A stretch of 37,819 nt of DNA. Origin: Verrucomicrobiia bacterium (GTDB taxonomy: Bacteria; Verrucomicrobiota; Verrucomicrobiia; Limisphaerales; UBA9464). The stretch covers positions 1 to 37,819 of the forward strand of contig JAHCBB010000044.1 of NCBI GenBank assembly GCA_019634635.1, given 5' to 3'. A model generated the notes under the pieces. That model was not told where the DNA came from. It saw nothing but the letters and a program-made list of their open reading frames with translations, and ran no database searches. Positions within the stretch are counted from its first letter, which is position 1, and every line of letters starts with the position of its first letter. The translations under genes and the position numbers were made by a program. Positions 1 through 8,271 of this stretch are shown one piece after another.

Positions 1-16
1 ATTCGCCCTCCCATGG

Positions 17-173
17 GGCGCAACCCCGTTGGGGTTGGCGATCCATCGCGAGTGGACCCAAGGTAGGCGCGGGGCGCCAACCTTGGGCTCCGGGACGCAA
101 CGCCGTTGGCGTTGGGTCGATTTCCCTCGCCTCACATTTGCCCAAGGCGGGTCCAGAAATGTCCAAACTCCAG
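17..173 (+). repeat. three-hairpin REP-like repeat, copy C1
   Basis: This stretch has no credible gene. It carries three inverted repeats in a row: CAACCCC-gtt-GGGGTTG at 21-37, a CCCAAGGT...ACCTTGGG stem near 60-90 with a GC-rich inner stem, and CAACGCC-gtt-GGCGTTG near 97-116. It ends in GTCCAAACTCCAG at 161-173. Two more copies lie at 29767-29925 (inverted) and 30211-30350 (same orientation). The second and third copies bracket a Y1-transposase fragment, so a REP/RAYT-type origin is likely. That origin is inferred. Confidence 0.75.
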
Positions 174-185
174 GCCCGGTCCACA

Positions 186-283
186 CGGGCCGGGAAGGCG
201 CAGGAACCTACGCCGGGCTGCCGGGCTAATGGCCCGGAGGCTTCAGGCGGAAGAACCGTAAACCTTCGCCGGTCGGAGCCGTG
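186..283 (-). repeat. left copy of duplicated metallopeptidase 3' end flanking TA module 1
   Basis: This roughly 97-bp segment is repeated in the same orientation at about 1062-1163, with scattered mismatches. It holds the last codons of a metallopeptidase/delta-60 gene and its 3' flank, including a GGCGCAGG-aa-CCTACGCC hairpin at 197-214. The two copies bracket the toxin-antitoxin pair at 345-1051. This suggests that the pair entered at, or was carried by, a duplicated gene end. Confidence 0.65.
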
Positions 284-288
284 AAACC
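226..288 (-). pseudogene. 3' remnant of a metallopeptidase/delta-60 gene
   Basis: Read on the minus strand, this encodes a tail equivalent to F-T-A-P-T-G-E-G-x-R-F-F-R followed by a TAG stop at 228-226. That is the same ending as MP1 (stop at 1102). Just upstream on the minus strand the frame shifts. Weak similarity (A-D-x-L ... L-R-L-E) seems to continue to about 340, under the start of the antitoxin gene. Nothing else of the parent gene remains in the window. Confidence 0.65.
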
Positions 289-344
289 CGCAGGTGTTCG
301 AGGCGGAGGTTGACGTTGGCGCGATGTGGACGCAGGATGTCCGC

Positions 345-602
345 ATGAAAACGGCCACCGTGCGTGATCTGAGGAACAACTTCGCCAAGCTCGAAGCCTG
401 GCTCAGCAATGGCGAGCAGGTCTGCATCGAGAAACGGGGCGAGCCTGTGGCGATGCTCACCGCCCTGACGCGGACACGAAGCCAGGACGTGAAGAAGCCC
501 GACTTCGCGGCGCGACGGAGGGCGATCTGGGGCGACCGGATGTTCAGCGAGGCCGAGGTCAAAACGATGCGTGAATACGAGCTCGAAGGAGAAGAAGGAT
601 GA
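345..602 (+). CDS. Phd/YefM-type antitoxin of a PIN toxin pair
   Basis: This is an 85-residue protein. Its N-terminal MKTATVRDLRNNF and the following K-x-E-A-W-L, G-E and R-G-E-P-V-A pattern match Phd/YefM antitoxins, which bind their toxin through an acidic C-terminal tail and repress their own promoter. The tail here is acidic (ends ELEGEEG). I chose ATG 345 because family similarity starts there and an AGGAT ribosome-site match precedes it. An upstream in-frame start at 294 would add 17 residues that fall in an old metallopeptidase gene remnant. The stop overlaps the toxin start by four bases (ATGA), as expected for translational coupling. The module runs against the surrounding minus-strand genes. 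Confidence 0.82.
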   Translation: MKTATVRDLRNNFAKLEAWLSNGEQVCIEKRGEPVAMLTALTRTRSQDVKKPDFAARRRAIWGDRMFSEAEVKTMREYELEGEEG

Positions 603-1051
603 ATTCCTTCCCGGATACTTCGTTTCTTTGTTCGGTTTACCGGACACAGGTCCATTCAGCCAAGGCAGACGCCTTCATGGCCGCCTGCTCCGGCCCGTTG
701 CCCGTCACGAGCTTGCTGCTGCTTGAGTTCCGTCAGTCGGTTCGACTCCAATCGCGGCTCCATGCCCGGGATAAGACCAAGGGCTTCCCCAAACACGAGG
801 CGAACTTGATGCTCCGTGATTTGCAGTCCGATCTGGCGACGAAAGTGATTGCGGTGGCGGCGGCGGATTGGGCGGAGGTGCATCAACTTGCAGAACACCT
901 GAGCGCGAAGTACACCGAGCAAAACGGCCATCGCCTGGCAGACCTCCTTCATGTTGCGACCGCACTGCACCTGGGCGTAGCGGAGTTCCTCACCTTCGAC
1001 GCCAATCAAAAACTGCTCGCGAAGGCCGAGGGAATGCGGGTGCCCTGGTGA
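599..1051 (+). CDS. vapC: PIN-domain ribonuclease toxin (VapC-like)
   Basis: This 150-residue PIN-domain protein is expected to be a Mg-dependent ribonuclease toxin neutralised by the antitoxin encoded just upstream. The acidic active-site residues are visible at the usual places: D6 (in FPDTSF), E43 (in LLLLEF), D115 (in HRLADLLH) and D134 (in LTFDAN). The length is normal for the family, and I see no truncation or frameshift. The start overlaps the antitoxin stop by four bases. Right after the stop, the DNA enters a second copy of the metallopeptidase 3' end that also lies upstream of the module. Confidence 0.85.
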   Translation: MNSFPDTSFLCSVYRTQVHSAKADAFMAACSGPLPVTSLLLLEFRQSVRLQSRLHARDKTKGFPKHEANLMLRDLQSDLATKVIAVAAADWAEVHQLAEHLSAKYTEQNGHRLADLLHVATALHLGVAEFLTFDANQKLLAKAEGMRVPW

Positions 1052-1061
1052 GACTGACCGG

Positions 1062-1163
1062 CGGGCCGGGAAGACGCAGGAACCTGCGCCGGCCTGCCGC
1101 GCTACTGGCCCGGAGACTTCACACGGAAGAACCGCGAACCCTCTCCGGTTGGGGCGGTGAATG
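1062..1163 (-). repeat. right copy of duplicated metallopeptidase 3' end
   Basis: This is the direct repeat of 186-283. Here it is the genuine 3' end and flank of MP1. Both copies keep the C-terminal codons, the stop region and the downstream hairpin. Confidence 0.65.
1073..1090 (-). terminator. possible rho-independent terminator of MP1
   Basis: An 8-bp stem GGCGCAGG/CCTGCGTC (one G-T-type mismatch) with a two-base loop lies 12 bases after the MP1 stop. On the minus strand it is followed by TCTTCCC. The T-tract is weak, so the assignment is tentative. Confidence 0.4.
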
Positions 1164-4100
1164 GAGTCCAGGTGTCGTAGCCTTCCAGTCGGACTTCGCC
1201 GGCCTGTTCCCAGTGCTCAAGATCGGCACTGGCTTCGACTGGATACACACCTCCCGGCAGGCCATGGACGGTGGCGGCCAGTTGGTTCGCGGCCAATGTC
1301 GAGTCCCGTAGGGCCGGAGCCAGGGAGCCGAGATTCAGCCGGACGAGGCTGGGGGCTGACAGGCCATTGACATGCTGGAACGGCCCCGAGAGATAGAGCG
1401 TCCCGTCCGCGAGTACCGGGGTCGCTTCGGAGCCCAGTCCGGCGTCGTTTCCCAGAAAGCGAGCCGGGCCGGTTCCGAGATCGAAGCCGGAGTCCAGTGT
1501 TCCGTCCGCGTTCAGCAGGGTGACGAAGCGCCGATTCTGACCGGCGATGGTGGTGAAATTGCCGCTCACCAGCAGGCGTCCATCCGGCAGGCAGACGAAG
1601 TCGTTCACATCGGCGTTGGGAGTGGGCGAACGAAACGTCAGGTCGTTGGAGCCGTCGGCGTTGAGCCGGGCCAGCTTCTTCGAAGCACGGCCGCCCAGCG
1701 TATCAAAGACCCCGCCCACCACGATCTTGCCGTCGGGCTGCTGGCGGATGCGCCACACCGGACCGGCGGCGCCGGTCCTCAGCTTGAAGGTCGGGTCGAA
1801 CGTTCCGTCCGGGTTCAACCGCGCGAGGTTGAGCATGGGCTGGCCATCCACCTGCTTGAAGTAGCCGCCCATCAGAATCTTTCCGTCCGCTTGGAGCGCC
1901 AGGGTCCTGATCATGACGACCCAGTCGCTCGTGGGGCCGCCGTTGGGTTGGAAGCTGGTGTCCACGCTGCCGTCGGGCAACAAGCGGGCGATGAAGGGAC
2001 GCCGTTCCCCATTGATGTGCTTGAAGAAGCCTCCAAGCACAATGCGCCCGTCGGGTTGGATGACGAGGCTGAAGACCGCTCCGTCGAAGTGGAGGTTGGA
2101 CCCGAACGATTCATCCACCCGCCCATCTGGTTGCAATCGGACCATCGTGTTGCGGGGCTGGCCATTGACCCGGGAAAACGCTCCCACCAACAACAGCTTG
2201 CCATCGGATTGGATCTCGACCGAGGAGATGACGGCATTGGAGCTGATGCTGGTGGGGCCCGCGGTCAAACCAGCCATGCGGCGATGTCCGAGCAGCATCT
2301 CCGGCGGTCGAAATGCCTCGTCCACGGTGCCGTCCGCGTTGAGCAGAGCAATGCCAGTGCGCTCGACTCCCGCCAGGTGGGAAAAGTCCCCCCAGACGAG
2401 CAGTTTTCCGTCACTGCGGATCCGGGCGTTGAGGTTGCCATTCTGTGCAAGCTCGCGACCGGGATTATCGAGCACAGCTCCCACTCTTTGTCCGTCCAGG
2501 ATGCGCACCGTGTTCGTGCGCGTGCCGACGACGAGGGAAAAGCTCCGATCGGGGCCGGCCGCGGGCTGTGGCAGGATTGGAATGGCAATCTCCCATGAAG
2601 TGGCCCCGGCCGTATTGGTGAGCAGGCCACTCACAGGCTGATAATCCGTTCCAGCCGTCGCTGTGCCGTCCACGGTGCGATAGGGAAGAACCAATTCACC
2701 CGCTCCGATGGATCCGGTGTAATTCACTCGGATCCGGGCTTCGGCGGCCAATTCGGTCACGGCGAGCGGGCCGTCGGGGAAGTCGATCTGCCCGTAGCTG
2801 GACGGCGTGCTGGCATCCAGGATCACGACTTCCGTGGTGCCCTGTCCGGCAATGCCGTGGTCGCCCAGCACTGAAGAGAGACCCAGGCGGAGCGTTTCTT
2901 CCCCTTCGACGACGTCGTCCTGCAGCAACGGAATCACCAGCTCGGCCGTGGCCTGGTTCGTGGCGAAACTCACCATCGTGGAAGCCGGCCGGGTGTAGTC
3001 CTGGCCAGCCTTGGCCGGACTGGTGGCGTCGAAGGTCACCGTGACCCGGGTGCTGGTATCCAGATCCCCGGTGCGCACGAGCCGCACCGTGACTGCACCA
3101 TCCTGCTCGGCGGCGACGAAGCGCGGCTGGGCAAACCCGACGCGGCTGCGCGCCGTGCGGTAAAGGGCGACGTAGGGGGCGATCTCGTTGATGGTGCGGG
3201 CGCCGTCCGACGGGCGTTCGGCCTCGGCAGGAACCCCCATCGGCACGCCATCCAGTTGGAGCCGGGGGTTGCCGAAATGGGGGACGTAGATGCCGGGTTC
3301 GTAGGACATGACGTCGGTGTACGTCACTCCCTCCACTTCAAAGCGGTGGCCGAAAATGTAGGGCTTCCTGGCGGCGTAGAAGGCCGTGTTCTCCGGCAGA
3401 TCCAGGCCTGCGTGTTCCCGATCGTGTGCACAGCCGAACAGGTGCCCGAGCTCGTGTGCCAAAACCACGGAACCCTTCCCGGTGAACATCCGGCGAATCA
3501 CCGTAAAGCCTGTTGCCTGGTTCCCCAGGGGCGGTGTGAAGTCCCACGCCTGACCCCCGATTCCCTGGTTTTCCAGCTCGGTGAGCAGGCACACGAGATC
3601 GGCCTTGTAGTCATTGCGCAACTGCGGCACCCGCTCCATGCCGTCCACACCATTGGCCAGGCGGTAGTTGTCCCGCGGCAGGTCGCCGGTCTCAAACGTG
3701 TTGTAGAGCCCGATGAAGACGGGGTGGATGCGGACATTGATGAGGCTGTTGGTCAGGCGGTGGTTCATCTCGTCCACCGATTCCAAGATGCGCTGCCGGA
3801 TGCCTTCCTCGTTGCCCTCGCCGATCATGGCCTGAGGCGTGTAGAGGAACATCACGTCCACCACGGTGGGCTCGGGGAGGGTGTCGGCCGGCGGCAACCC
3901 GGCGGCTTGAAGGCCCGCCCTGGCGCGGGTGCCGATTCCGGCAGGTTCCGCATCCGGCACCGGTTGCGGAACGGTGCCGCAGAAGGCATGGGCTCGGGAG
4001 TCGACCTGGGAGATCTCCAGCACCTCGCCATCGCCCAGCGGAGCGACCCGGAACGCGCCCAGGCCGGTGAGGCGCAGGAAGCCGGTGAGACTCCGTCCCT

Positions 4101-4515
4101 CCAGCGTCAGGGTGACACAGCTGGCCTCATCGGACGTCGCGCGCCCGCGGACCACCCAGCCGCCGGTCACAGTGGGTTCCACCGACTCGACGGCGAGGGT
4201 GATGTCCTGGTTATCCAGCAGGTCGAGTCGCACCTGGCGTCCGGGCTGAAACCATTCGGCCGCCCGGGTCGGCAGCTGCGGGTTCAGGCGTGCGGTCCGG
4301 GATCGTGACGGGGTTCGCCTCCATCCGCTGGCTGTCGCTGGCGATGAGTCCGACTGGACCGGCAGAAGGAGCGCCGGGCGGGGTTCGGAATCGGACCCGG
4401 CGTGTGCTGGGAGCGCCCCGGTTGAGGCCCAGGCGATGACGACCAGTGCGACGCCGAGTCCCCGGTGAAAGAATCCCCGGGGCAACCGGGCGGGAAGCGA
4501 ACGTAATGAGTTCAT
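1102..4515 (-). CDS. MP1: secreted reprolysin-like metallopeptidase with Calx-beta and delta-60 repeats
   Basis: This predicted exported protein has 1137 residues. From the chosen ATG at 4515 it shows a signal peptide (about 1-39, ending L-P-A-H-A), an N-terminal domain (about 85-185) and a zinc-metallopeptidase domain (about 218-455). That domain has the metzincin motif HELGHLFGCAHD at 354-365 and a Met-turn VMSYEPG near 402-408. Two Calx-beta domains follow (about 457-568 and 575-690), then seven delta-60 repeats (DGK-(I/L)-x-x-x-G-x-F type, about 695-1060) and the shared C-terminal module ending SRFFRVKSPGQ. The ATG at 4515 is preferred over the upstream in-frame start because conserved leader A precedes it, as in MP3, MP4 and MP5. 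The substrate is unknown. MP3 is its duplicate, and 280 bases (1509-1788) are identical to 21021-21300. Confidence 0.88.
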   Translation of the reverse strand: MNSLRSLPARLPRGFFHRGLGVALVVIAWASTGALPAHAGSDSEPRPALLLPVQSDSSPATASGWRRTPSRSRTARLNPQLPTRAAEWFQPGRQVRLDLLDNQDITLAVESVEPTVTGGWVVRGRATSDEASCVTLTLEGRSLTGFLRLTGLGAFRVAPLGDGEVLEISQVDSRAHAFCGTVPQPVPDAEPAGIGTRARAGLQAAGLPPADTLPEPTVVDVMFLYTPQAMIGEGNEEGIRQRILESVDEMNHRLTNSLINVRIHPVFIGLYNTFETGDLPRDNYRLANGVDGMERVPQLRNDYKADLVCLLTELENQGIGGQAWDFTPPLGNQATGFTVIRRMFTGKGSVVLAHELGHLFGCAHDREHAGLDLPENTAFYAARKPYIFGHRFEVEGVTYTDVMSYEPGIYVPHFGNPRLQLDGVPMGVPAEAERPSDGARTINEIAPYVALYRTARSRVGFAQPRFVAAEQDGAVTVRLVRTGDLDTSTRVTVTFDATSPAKAGQDYTRPASTMVSFATNQATAELVIPLLQDDVVEGEETLRLGLSSVLGDHGIAGQGTTEVVILDASTPSSYGQIDFPDGPLAVTELAAEARIRVNYTGSIGAGELVLPYRTVDGTATAGTDYQPVSGLLTNTAGATSWEIAIPILPQPAAGPDRSFSLVVGTRTNTVRILDGQRVGAVLDNPGRELAQNGNLNARIRSDGKLLVWGDFSHLAGVERTGIALLNADGTVDEAFRPPEMLLGHRRMAGLTAGPTSISSNAVISSVEIQSDGKLLLVGAFSRVNGQPRNTMVRLQPDGRVDESFGSNLHFDGAVFSLVIQPDGRIVLGGFFKHINGERRPFIARLLPDGSVDTSFQPNGGPTSDWVVMIRTLALQADGKILMGGYFKQVDGQPMLNLARLNPDGTFDPTFKLRTGAAGPVWRIRQQPDGKIVVGGVFDTLGGRASKKLARLNADGSNDLTFRSPTPNADVNDFVCLPDGRLLVSGNFTTIAGQNRRFVTLLNADGTLDSGFDLGTGPARFLGNDAGLGSEATPVLADGTLYLSGPFQHVNGLSAPSLVRLNLGSLAPALRDSTLAANQLAATVHGLPGGVYPVEASADLEHWEQAGEVRLEGYDTWTPFTAPTGEGSRFFRVKSPGQ

Positions 4516-4590
4516 GCACCCGTTGCCCACCGCACTTCCGGGAAAGGGATTCGCGGATAATTGAGAATTCGTTTCCCGCGCCCAACCCAA
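4516..4590 (-). promoter_or_regulatory. conserved leader A, copy 1 (MP1)
   Basis: This is a conserved 5' region directly before the start codon. On the minus strand it contains GCGAATCC, TTTCCCGGAAGTGCGGTGG and a start-proximal CAA-N-GGGTGC-ATG. The same block precedes MP3, MP4, MP5, the LRR gene at 34272 and, degenerate, the region before the pseudopilin. It could hold a promoter, a ribosome-binding context or both; the sequence alone does not decide. Confidence 0.6.
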
Positions 4591-4597
4591 AGGGAAA

Positions 4598-4641
4598 CGG
4601 CGGGCCGGAGCGCACTCACGGTTCGCGCTCGCGGTCCGCCG
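4598..4641 (-). repeat. GC-rich hairpin repeat H1
   Basis: This long imperfect palindrome has arms CGGCGGGCCGGAGCGC and GCGCTCGCGGTCCGCCG with a loop of about 11 bases. On the minus strand it is followed by TTTCCC, so it could terminate transcription of MP2. The final codons and stop of MP2 lie inside it. Related copies are at 13008, 24110, 34189 and 36555, with weak ones at 9279 and 20521. Confidence 0.65.
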
Positions 4642-7600
4642 CCCGATTCACACGGGCCGGGAGAATGACGGGAACACCGCCGGGCTGCTGACCGTGAGGC
4701 GTCAGGCGGAAGAAGCGTGAACCTTCCCCGGTCGGAGCCGTGAATTGAGTCTGGGTGTCGTAGCCCTCCAGCCGGACTTCACCCGCCGGCTCCCAATGCT
4801 CGAGATCACCGCTCGCTTCGACCGGATACACGCCGCCCGGAAGGCCGTGGACGATGGCGGCCAGTTGGTTCGCGGCCAATGTCGAGTCCCGCAGGGCCGG
4901 AGCCAGGGGACCCAGATTCAGCCGGACGAGACTGGGTGCTGAGAGGCTGTTGACGCGTCGGAACGGACCCGAAAGATAAAGTGTTCCGTCGGCGAGCAAC
5001 GGGGTCGCTTCGGAGCCCGGTCCGGCGTCTCTTCCCAGAAATCGATCCGGCCCGGTCCCGAGATCGAAGCTCGAGTCCAGGGTCCCGTCCGCGTTCAGCA
5101 GGGTCAAGAAGCGCCGGTTCTGACTGGCGATGGTGGTAAAGCGACCGCTCACCAGCAGGCGTCCATCCGGCAGGCAGACGAAGTCGGTCACATCAGCGTT
5201 GGGGTTGGGCGGGCGGAAGGTCAGGTCGTTCGAACCGTCGGCGTTGAGCCGGGCCAGCTTCTTCGAAGCACGGCCGCCCAGCGCGTCAAAGACCCCGCCC
5301 ACCACGATCTTGCCATCGGGCTGCTGCCGGATGCGCCACACCGGACCGGCGGCGCCGGTTCTCAGCTTGAAGGTGGGGTCGAAGGTTCCGTCCGGGTTCA
5401 ACCGCGCCAGGTTGAGCATTGGCTGGCCATCCACCTGCTTGAAGTAACCGCCCAGCAGGATCTTTCTGTCCGCCTGGAGCGCAAAGGTCTGGATGATCAC
5501 GGTCCAGTCGCTCGTCGGCCCGCCGTTGGGCTGGAAGCTGGGGTCCACGCTCCCGTCGGGCAGCAACCGGGCGATGAAGGGACGCCGCTCACCGTTGATG
5601 CGCTCGAACGTGCCTCCGACCACGATCCGTCCGTCCGGTTGGATGACGAGGCTGATGACCGCTCCGTCGAAGCGGAGGCCCGGACCGAACGACTCATCCA
5701 CCTGTCCGTCCGGCAGCAACCGGAGCATCGTGGTGCGGGGCTGGCCGTTGACCCGCGAAAATGAGCCGGCCAACAGCAGTTTTCCGTCAGGCTGGACGCC
5801 GACCAAGGCCATGTTGGCGTTGGCGTTGAAACTCACGAGCGCCGCCCCGAGACCGGCCAGGCGGCGGTGCCCCAGCAGAATCTCCGGCGGTTGAAACGAC
5901 TCGTCCACCGTGCCGTCGGCGTTGAGTTGAGCGATGCCGGTGCGTTCATGGCCGCCCAAGCGGGAGAAGCTGCCCCAGACGAGCAGTTTTCCGTCGCCGC
6001 GGATCCGGGCGTTGAGATCGCCATCGGGATCGAGTTGGAGACCGGGATTGCCGAGCAACGCCCCCACCCGTTGGCCGTCCAGAATCCGCACGGTGTTCGT
6101 GCGCGTGCCGACCACGACGAAAAAGCTCCGGTCGGGGCCGGCCGCGGGTTGCGGCAGGATCGGGACGGCGATTTCCCACGAGGTTTCCCCGGCGGGGTTG
6201 GTGAGCGTGCCACTCACCGGCTGATAGTCCGTTCCGGCGGTCGCGGTGCCGTCCACGGTGCGATAGGGAAGGACCAATTCGCCGTCGCTGAGGGGCCCGG
6301 CGAAGTTCACCCGAACCCGGGCTTCGGCGACCGATTCGGTGACGGCGAGCGGGCCGTCGGGGAATTCAATCTGCGAGTAGGCGGGTGGCGTGCTGGCGTC
6401 CAGGATGACGACCTCCGTGGTTCCCTGCCCGGCAATGCCGTGGTCGCCCTGCACCGAAGTGAGGCCCAATCGGAGTGTTTCCTCTCCCTCGGCCACGTCA
6501 TCCTGAATCAACGGAATCACCAGTTCGGCCGTGGCCTGGTTCGTGGCGAAGCTGACCAGCGTGGAGGCCGGCCGGGTGTAGTCCTGGCCAGCCTTGGCCG
6601 GACTGGTGGCGTCGAAGGTCACCGTGACCAGCGTGCTGGTATCCAAGTCGCCGGTGCGCACCAGCCGCACGGTGACTGAACCGTCCTGCTCGGCGGCAAC
6701 GAAGCGCGGTGAGGCGAACCCAATGCGGCTGCGCGCCGTGCGGTAGAGGGCGACGTAGGGCGCGGTTTCGTTGATGGTGCGGGCGCCGTCCGACGGGCGT
6801 TCGGCCCCGGCTGGGACGCCCAGCGGCACGCCATCCAGTTGGAGCCGGGGATTGCCGTAATAGGGGACGAAGATGCCGGGTTCGTAGGACATGACGTCAA
6901 TGTAGGTCACTCCCTCCACCTCCAAGCGGTGGCCGAAAATGTAGGGTTTCCTCGCGGCGTAGAAGGCGGCATTCCTGGGATCATCCAGAGCCGCGTGTTC
7001 CCGGTCATGGTCGCAGCCCAGCAGGTGCCCAAGCTCGTGCGCCAGCAGCGGGGAACCCTTTCCCATGGCTATCCGAAGGATCACGGAAAAGCCCGTGGCC
7101 TCGTTCCCTTGGGGTGGGGTCAGATCCCACGCCTGGCCAGCAATGCCCTGGTTTTCCAATTCGGTGAGCAAGACAACGAGGTCCGCCTTGTAGTCATTGC
7201 GCAACTGCGGCACCCGCTCCATGCCGTCCACACCATTGGCCAGGCGGTAGTTGTCCCGCGGCAGGTCACCCGTCTCAAACGCGTTGTAGAGGCCGATGAA
7301 AACGGGGTGGATGCGGACGTTGATGAGGCTGTTGGTCAGGCGGTAGTTCGTCTCGTCCACCGACGCCAGAATTCGCTGCCGAACGCCTTCCTCGTTGCCC
7401 TCGCCGATGACGGTCTGCGGGCTGTAGAGGAACATCACGTCAATCACGACCGGTTCGGACAACGTATCGGCCGGCGGCAGGTCCACGGACTGGCGAACCC
7501 CTCCGGCGCGGGCGATGCCACTGGAGGATTCCGTTTCCGGCACTGGCTGCGGAACGGTGCCGCAGAAGGCATGGCTCCGGGCGTCCACCTGGGAGATCTC

Positions 7601-8089
7601 CAGCACCTCGCCATCGCCCAGCGGAGCGACCCGGAACGCGCCCAGGCCGGTGAGACGCACAAAGCCGGTGAGACTGTGATCCTCCAGCACGAGCGTAACG
7701 CTGCTGGCGTCATCGGAGGTTGCCCGCCCGTGGATCACCCTGCCGCCGGTCGCGGTGGGTTCCACCGACTCGACGGCGAGGGTGATGTCCTGGTGGTCCA
7801 GCAGGTCGAGCCGCACCTGGCGTCCGGGCTGAAGCCAGTCGGCCGCCCGGGCGTTCAGGTCCGGATTGAGTTTGAACCGGCTGGCCGGGAGTCGGGCGGT
7901 GCGCAACCCGATCGGACTCGTTCGGGGAGCGACTGTATCGCTGGGGACTAGCAATCTCGGCAGATTCAACTGCTTCACCACCCCTTCCGCCCTGATCGGG
8001 CCGGGCAGACAAGTCAGCGCCGTCAGCGCGGTGAACAGGAGCAGCCGGCGCTGTGCACGGAAGGTCAGATCAAGCAGTGGGATTCTCAT
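4616..8089 (-). CDS. MP2: secreted reprolysin-like metallopeptidase with Calx-beta and delta-60 repeats
   Basis: MP2 has 1157 residues and the same domain order as MP1. The zinc motif HELGHLLGCDHD is at 351-362, with a VMSYEPG Met-turn, two Calx-beta domains, seven delta-60 repeats and the C-terminal F-F-R module. Two things differ. First, the first 75-80 residues, including the signal peptide (MRIPLLDLTF..., cleavage near GPIRAEG), are unrelated to those of MP1, MP3 and MP4, and the gene is preceded by leader B instead of leader A. Second, where MP1 and MP3 stop, MP2 has CAG in place of TAG and runs about 21 more residues (ending REREP) into hairpin H1. MP4 shares this extension. MP2 and MP4 are the duplicate pair. 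Confidence 0.87.
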   Translation of the reverse strand: MRIPLLDLTFRAQRRLLLFTALTALTCLPGPIRAEGVVKQLNLPRLLVPSDTVAPRTSPIGLRTARLPASRFKLNPDLNARAADWLQPGRQVRLDLLDHQDITLAVESVEPTATGGRVIHGRATSDDASSVTLVLEDHSLTGFVRLTGLGAFRVAPLGDGEVLEISQVDARSHAFCGTVPQPVPETESSSGIARAGGVRQSVDLPPADTLSEPVVIDVMFLYSPQTVIGEGNEEGVRQRILASVDETNYRLTNSLINVRIHPVFIGLYNAFETGDLPRDNYRLANGVDGMERVPQLRNDYKADLVVLLTELENQGIAGQAWDLTPPQGNEATGFSVILRIAMGKGSPLLAHELGHLLGCDHDREHAALDDPRNAAFYAARKPYIFGHRLEVEGVTYIDVMSYEPGIFVPYYGNPRLQLDGVPLGVPAGAERPSDGARTINETAPYVALYRTARSRIGFASPRFVAAEQDGSVTVRLVRTGDLDTSTLVTVTFDATSPAKAGQDYTRPASTLVSFATNQATAELVIPLIQDDVAEGEETLRLGLTSVQGDHGIAGQGTTEVVILDASTPPAYSQIEFPDGPLAVTESVAEARVRVNFAGPLSDGELVLPYRTVDGTATAGTDYQPVSGTLTNPAGETSWEIAVPILPQPAAGPDRSFFVVVGTRTNTVRILDGQRVGALLGNPGLQLDPDGDLNARIRGDGKLLVWGSFSRLGGHERTGIAQLNADGTVDESFQPPEILLGHRRLAGLGAALVSFNANANMALVGVQPDGKLLLAGSFSRVNGQPRTTMLRLLPDGQVDESFGPGLRFDGAVISLVIQPDGRIVVGGTFERINGERRPFIARLLPDGSVDPSFQPNGGPTSDWTVIIQTFALQADRKILLGGYFKQVDGQPMLNLARLNPDGTFDPTFKLRTGAAGPVWRIRQQPDGKIVVGGVFDALGGRASKKLARLNADGSNDLTFRPPNPNADVTDFVCLPDGRLLVSGRFTTIASQNRRFLTLLNADGTLDSSFDLGTGPDRFLGRDAGPGSEATPLLADGTLYLSGPFRRVNSLSAPSLVRLNLGPLAPALRDSTLAANQLAAIVHGLPGGVYPVEASGDLEHWEPAGEVRLEGYDTQTQFTAPTGEGSRFFRLTPHGQQPGGVPVILPARVNRAADREREP

Positions 8090-8165
8090 TCCACCCGCTG
8101 CTTCGGAATCGGTGGATGAGGGTCACCGAGCTTTTTTGGAATTCACCAACCCCTGCTCATTTCCC
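8090..8165 (-). promoter_or_regulatory. conserved leader B, copy 1 (MP2)
   Basis: On the minus strand this block reads GAAATGAG-N-AGGGGTTGG, then GTGACCC, then ACCGATTCCGAAGCA and GGGTG just before ATG. Equivalent blocks precede the pseudopilin (9085), the BNR/Ig gene (12599) and the truncated LRR gene (15975). It differs from leader A except for the start-proximal GCA...GGGTG. Confidence 0.6.
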
Positions 8166-8271
8166 CGCCGCGGCGAGGATCGGCGCCGAGGCGGCTGGGC
8201 TCGAGCCCTCACGGGCATCCAGGGCGAAGCGTCGTCGAACCCGAGCCGAATTGCGCAATCCGTTTGTGCGC

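Noticed and set aside
29..229. Small + frame near the window start
   Set aside because: It is made of the three-hairpin repeat C1 and has no protein features.
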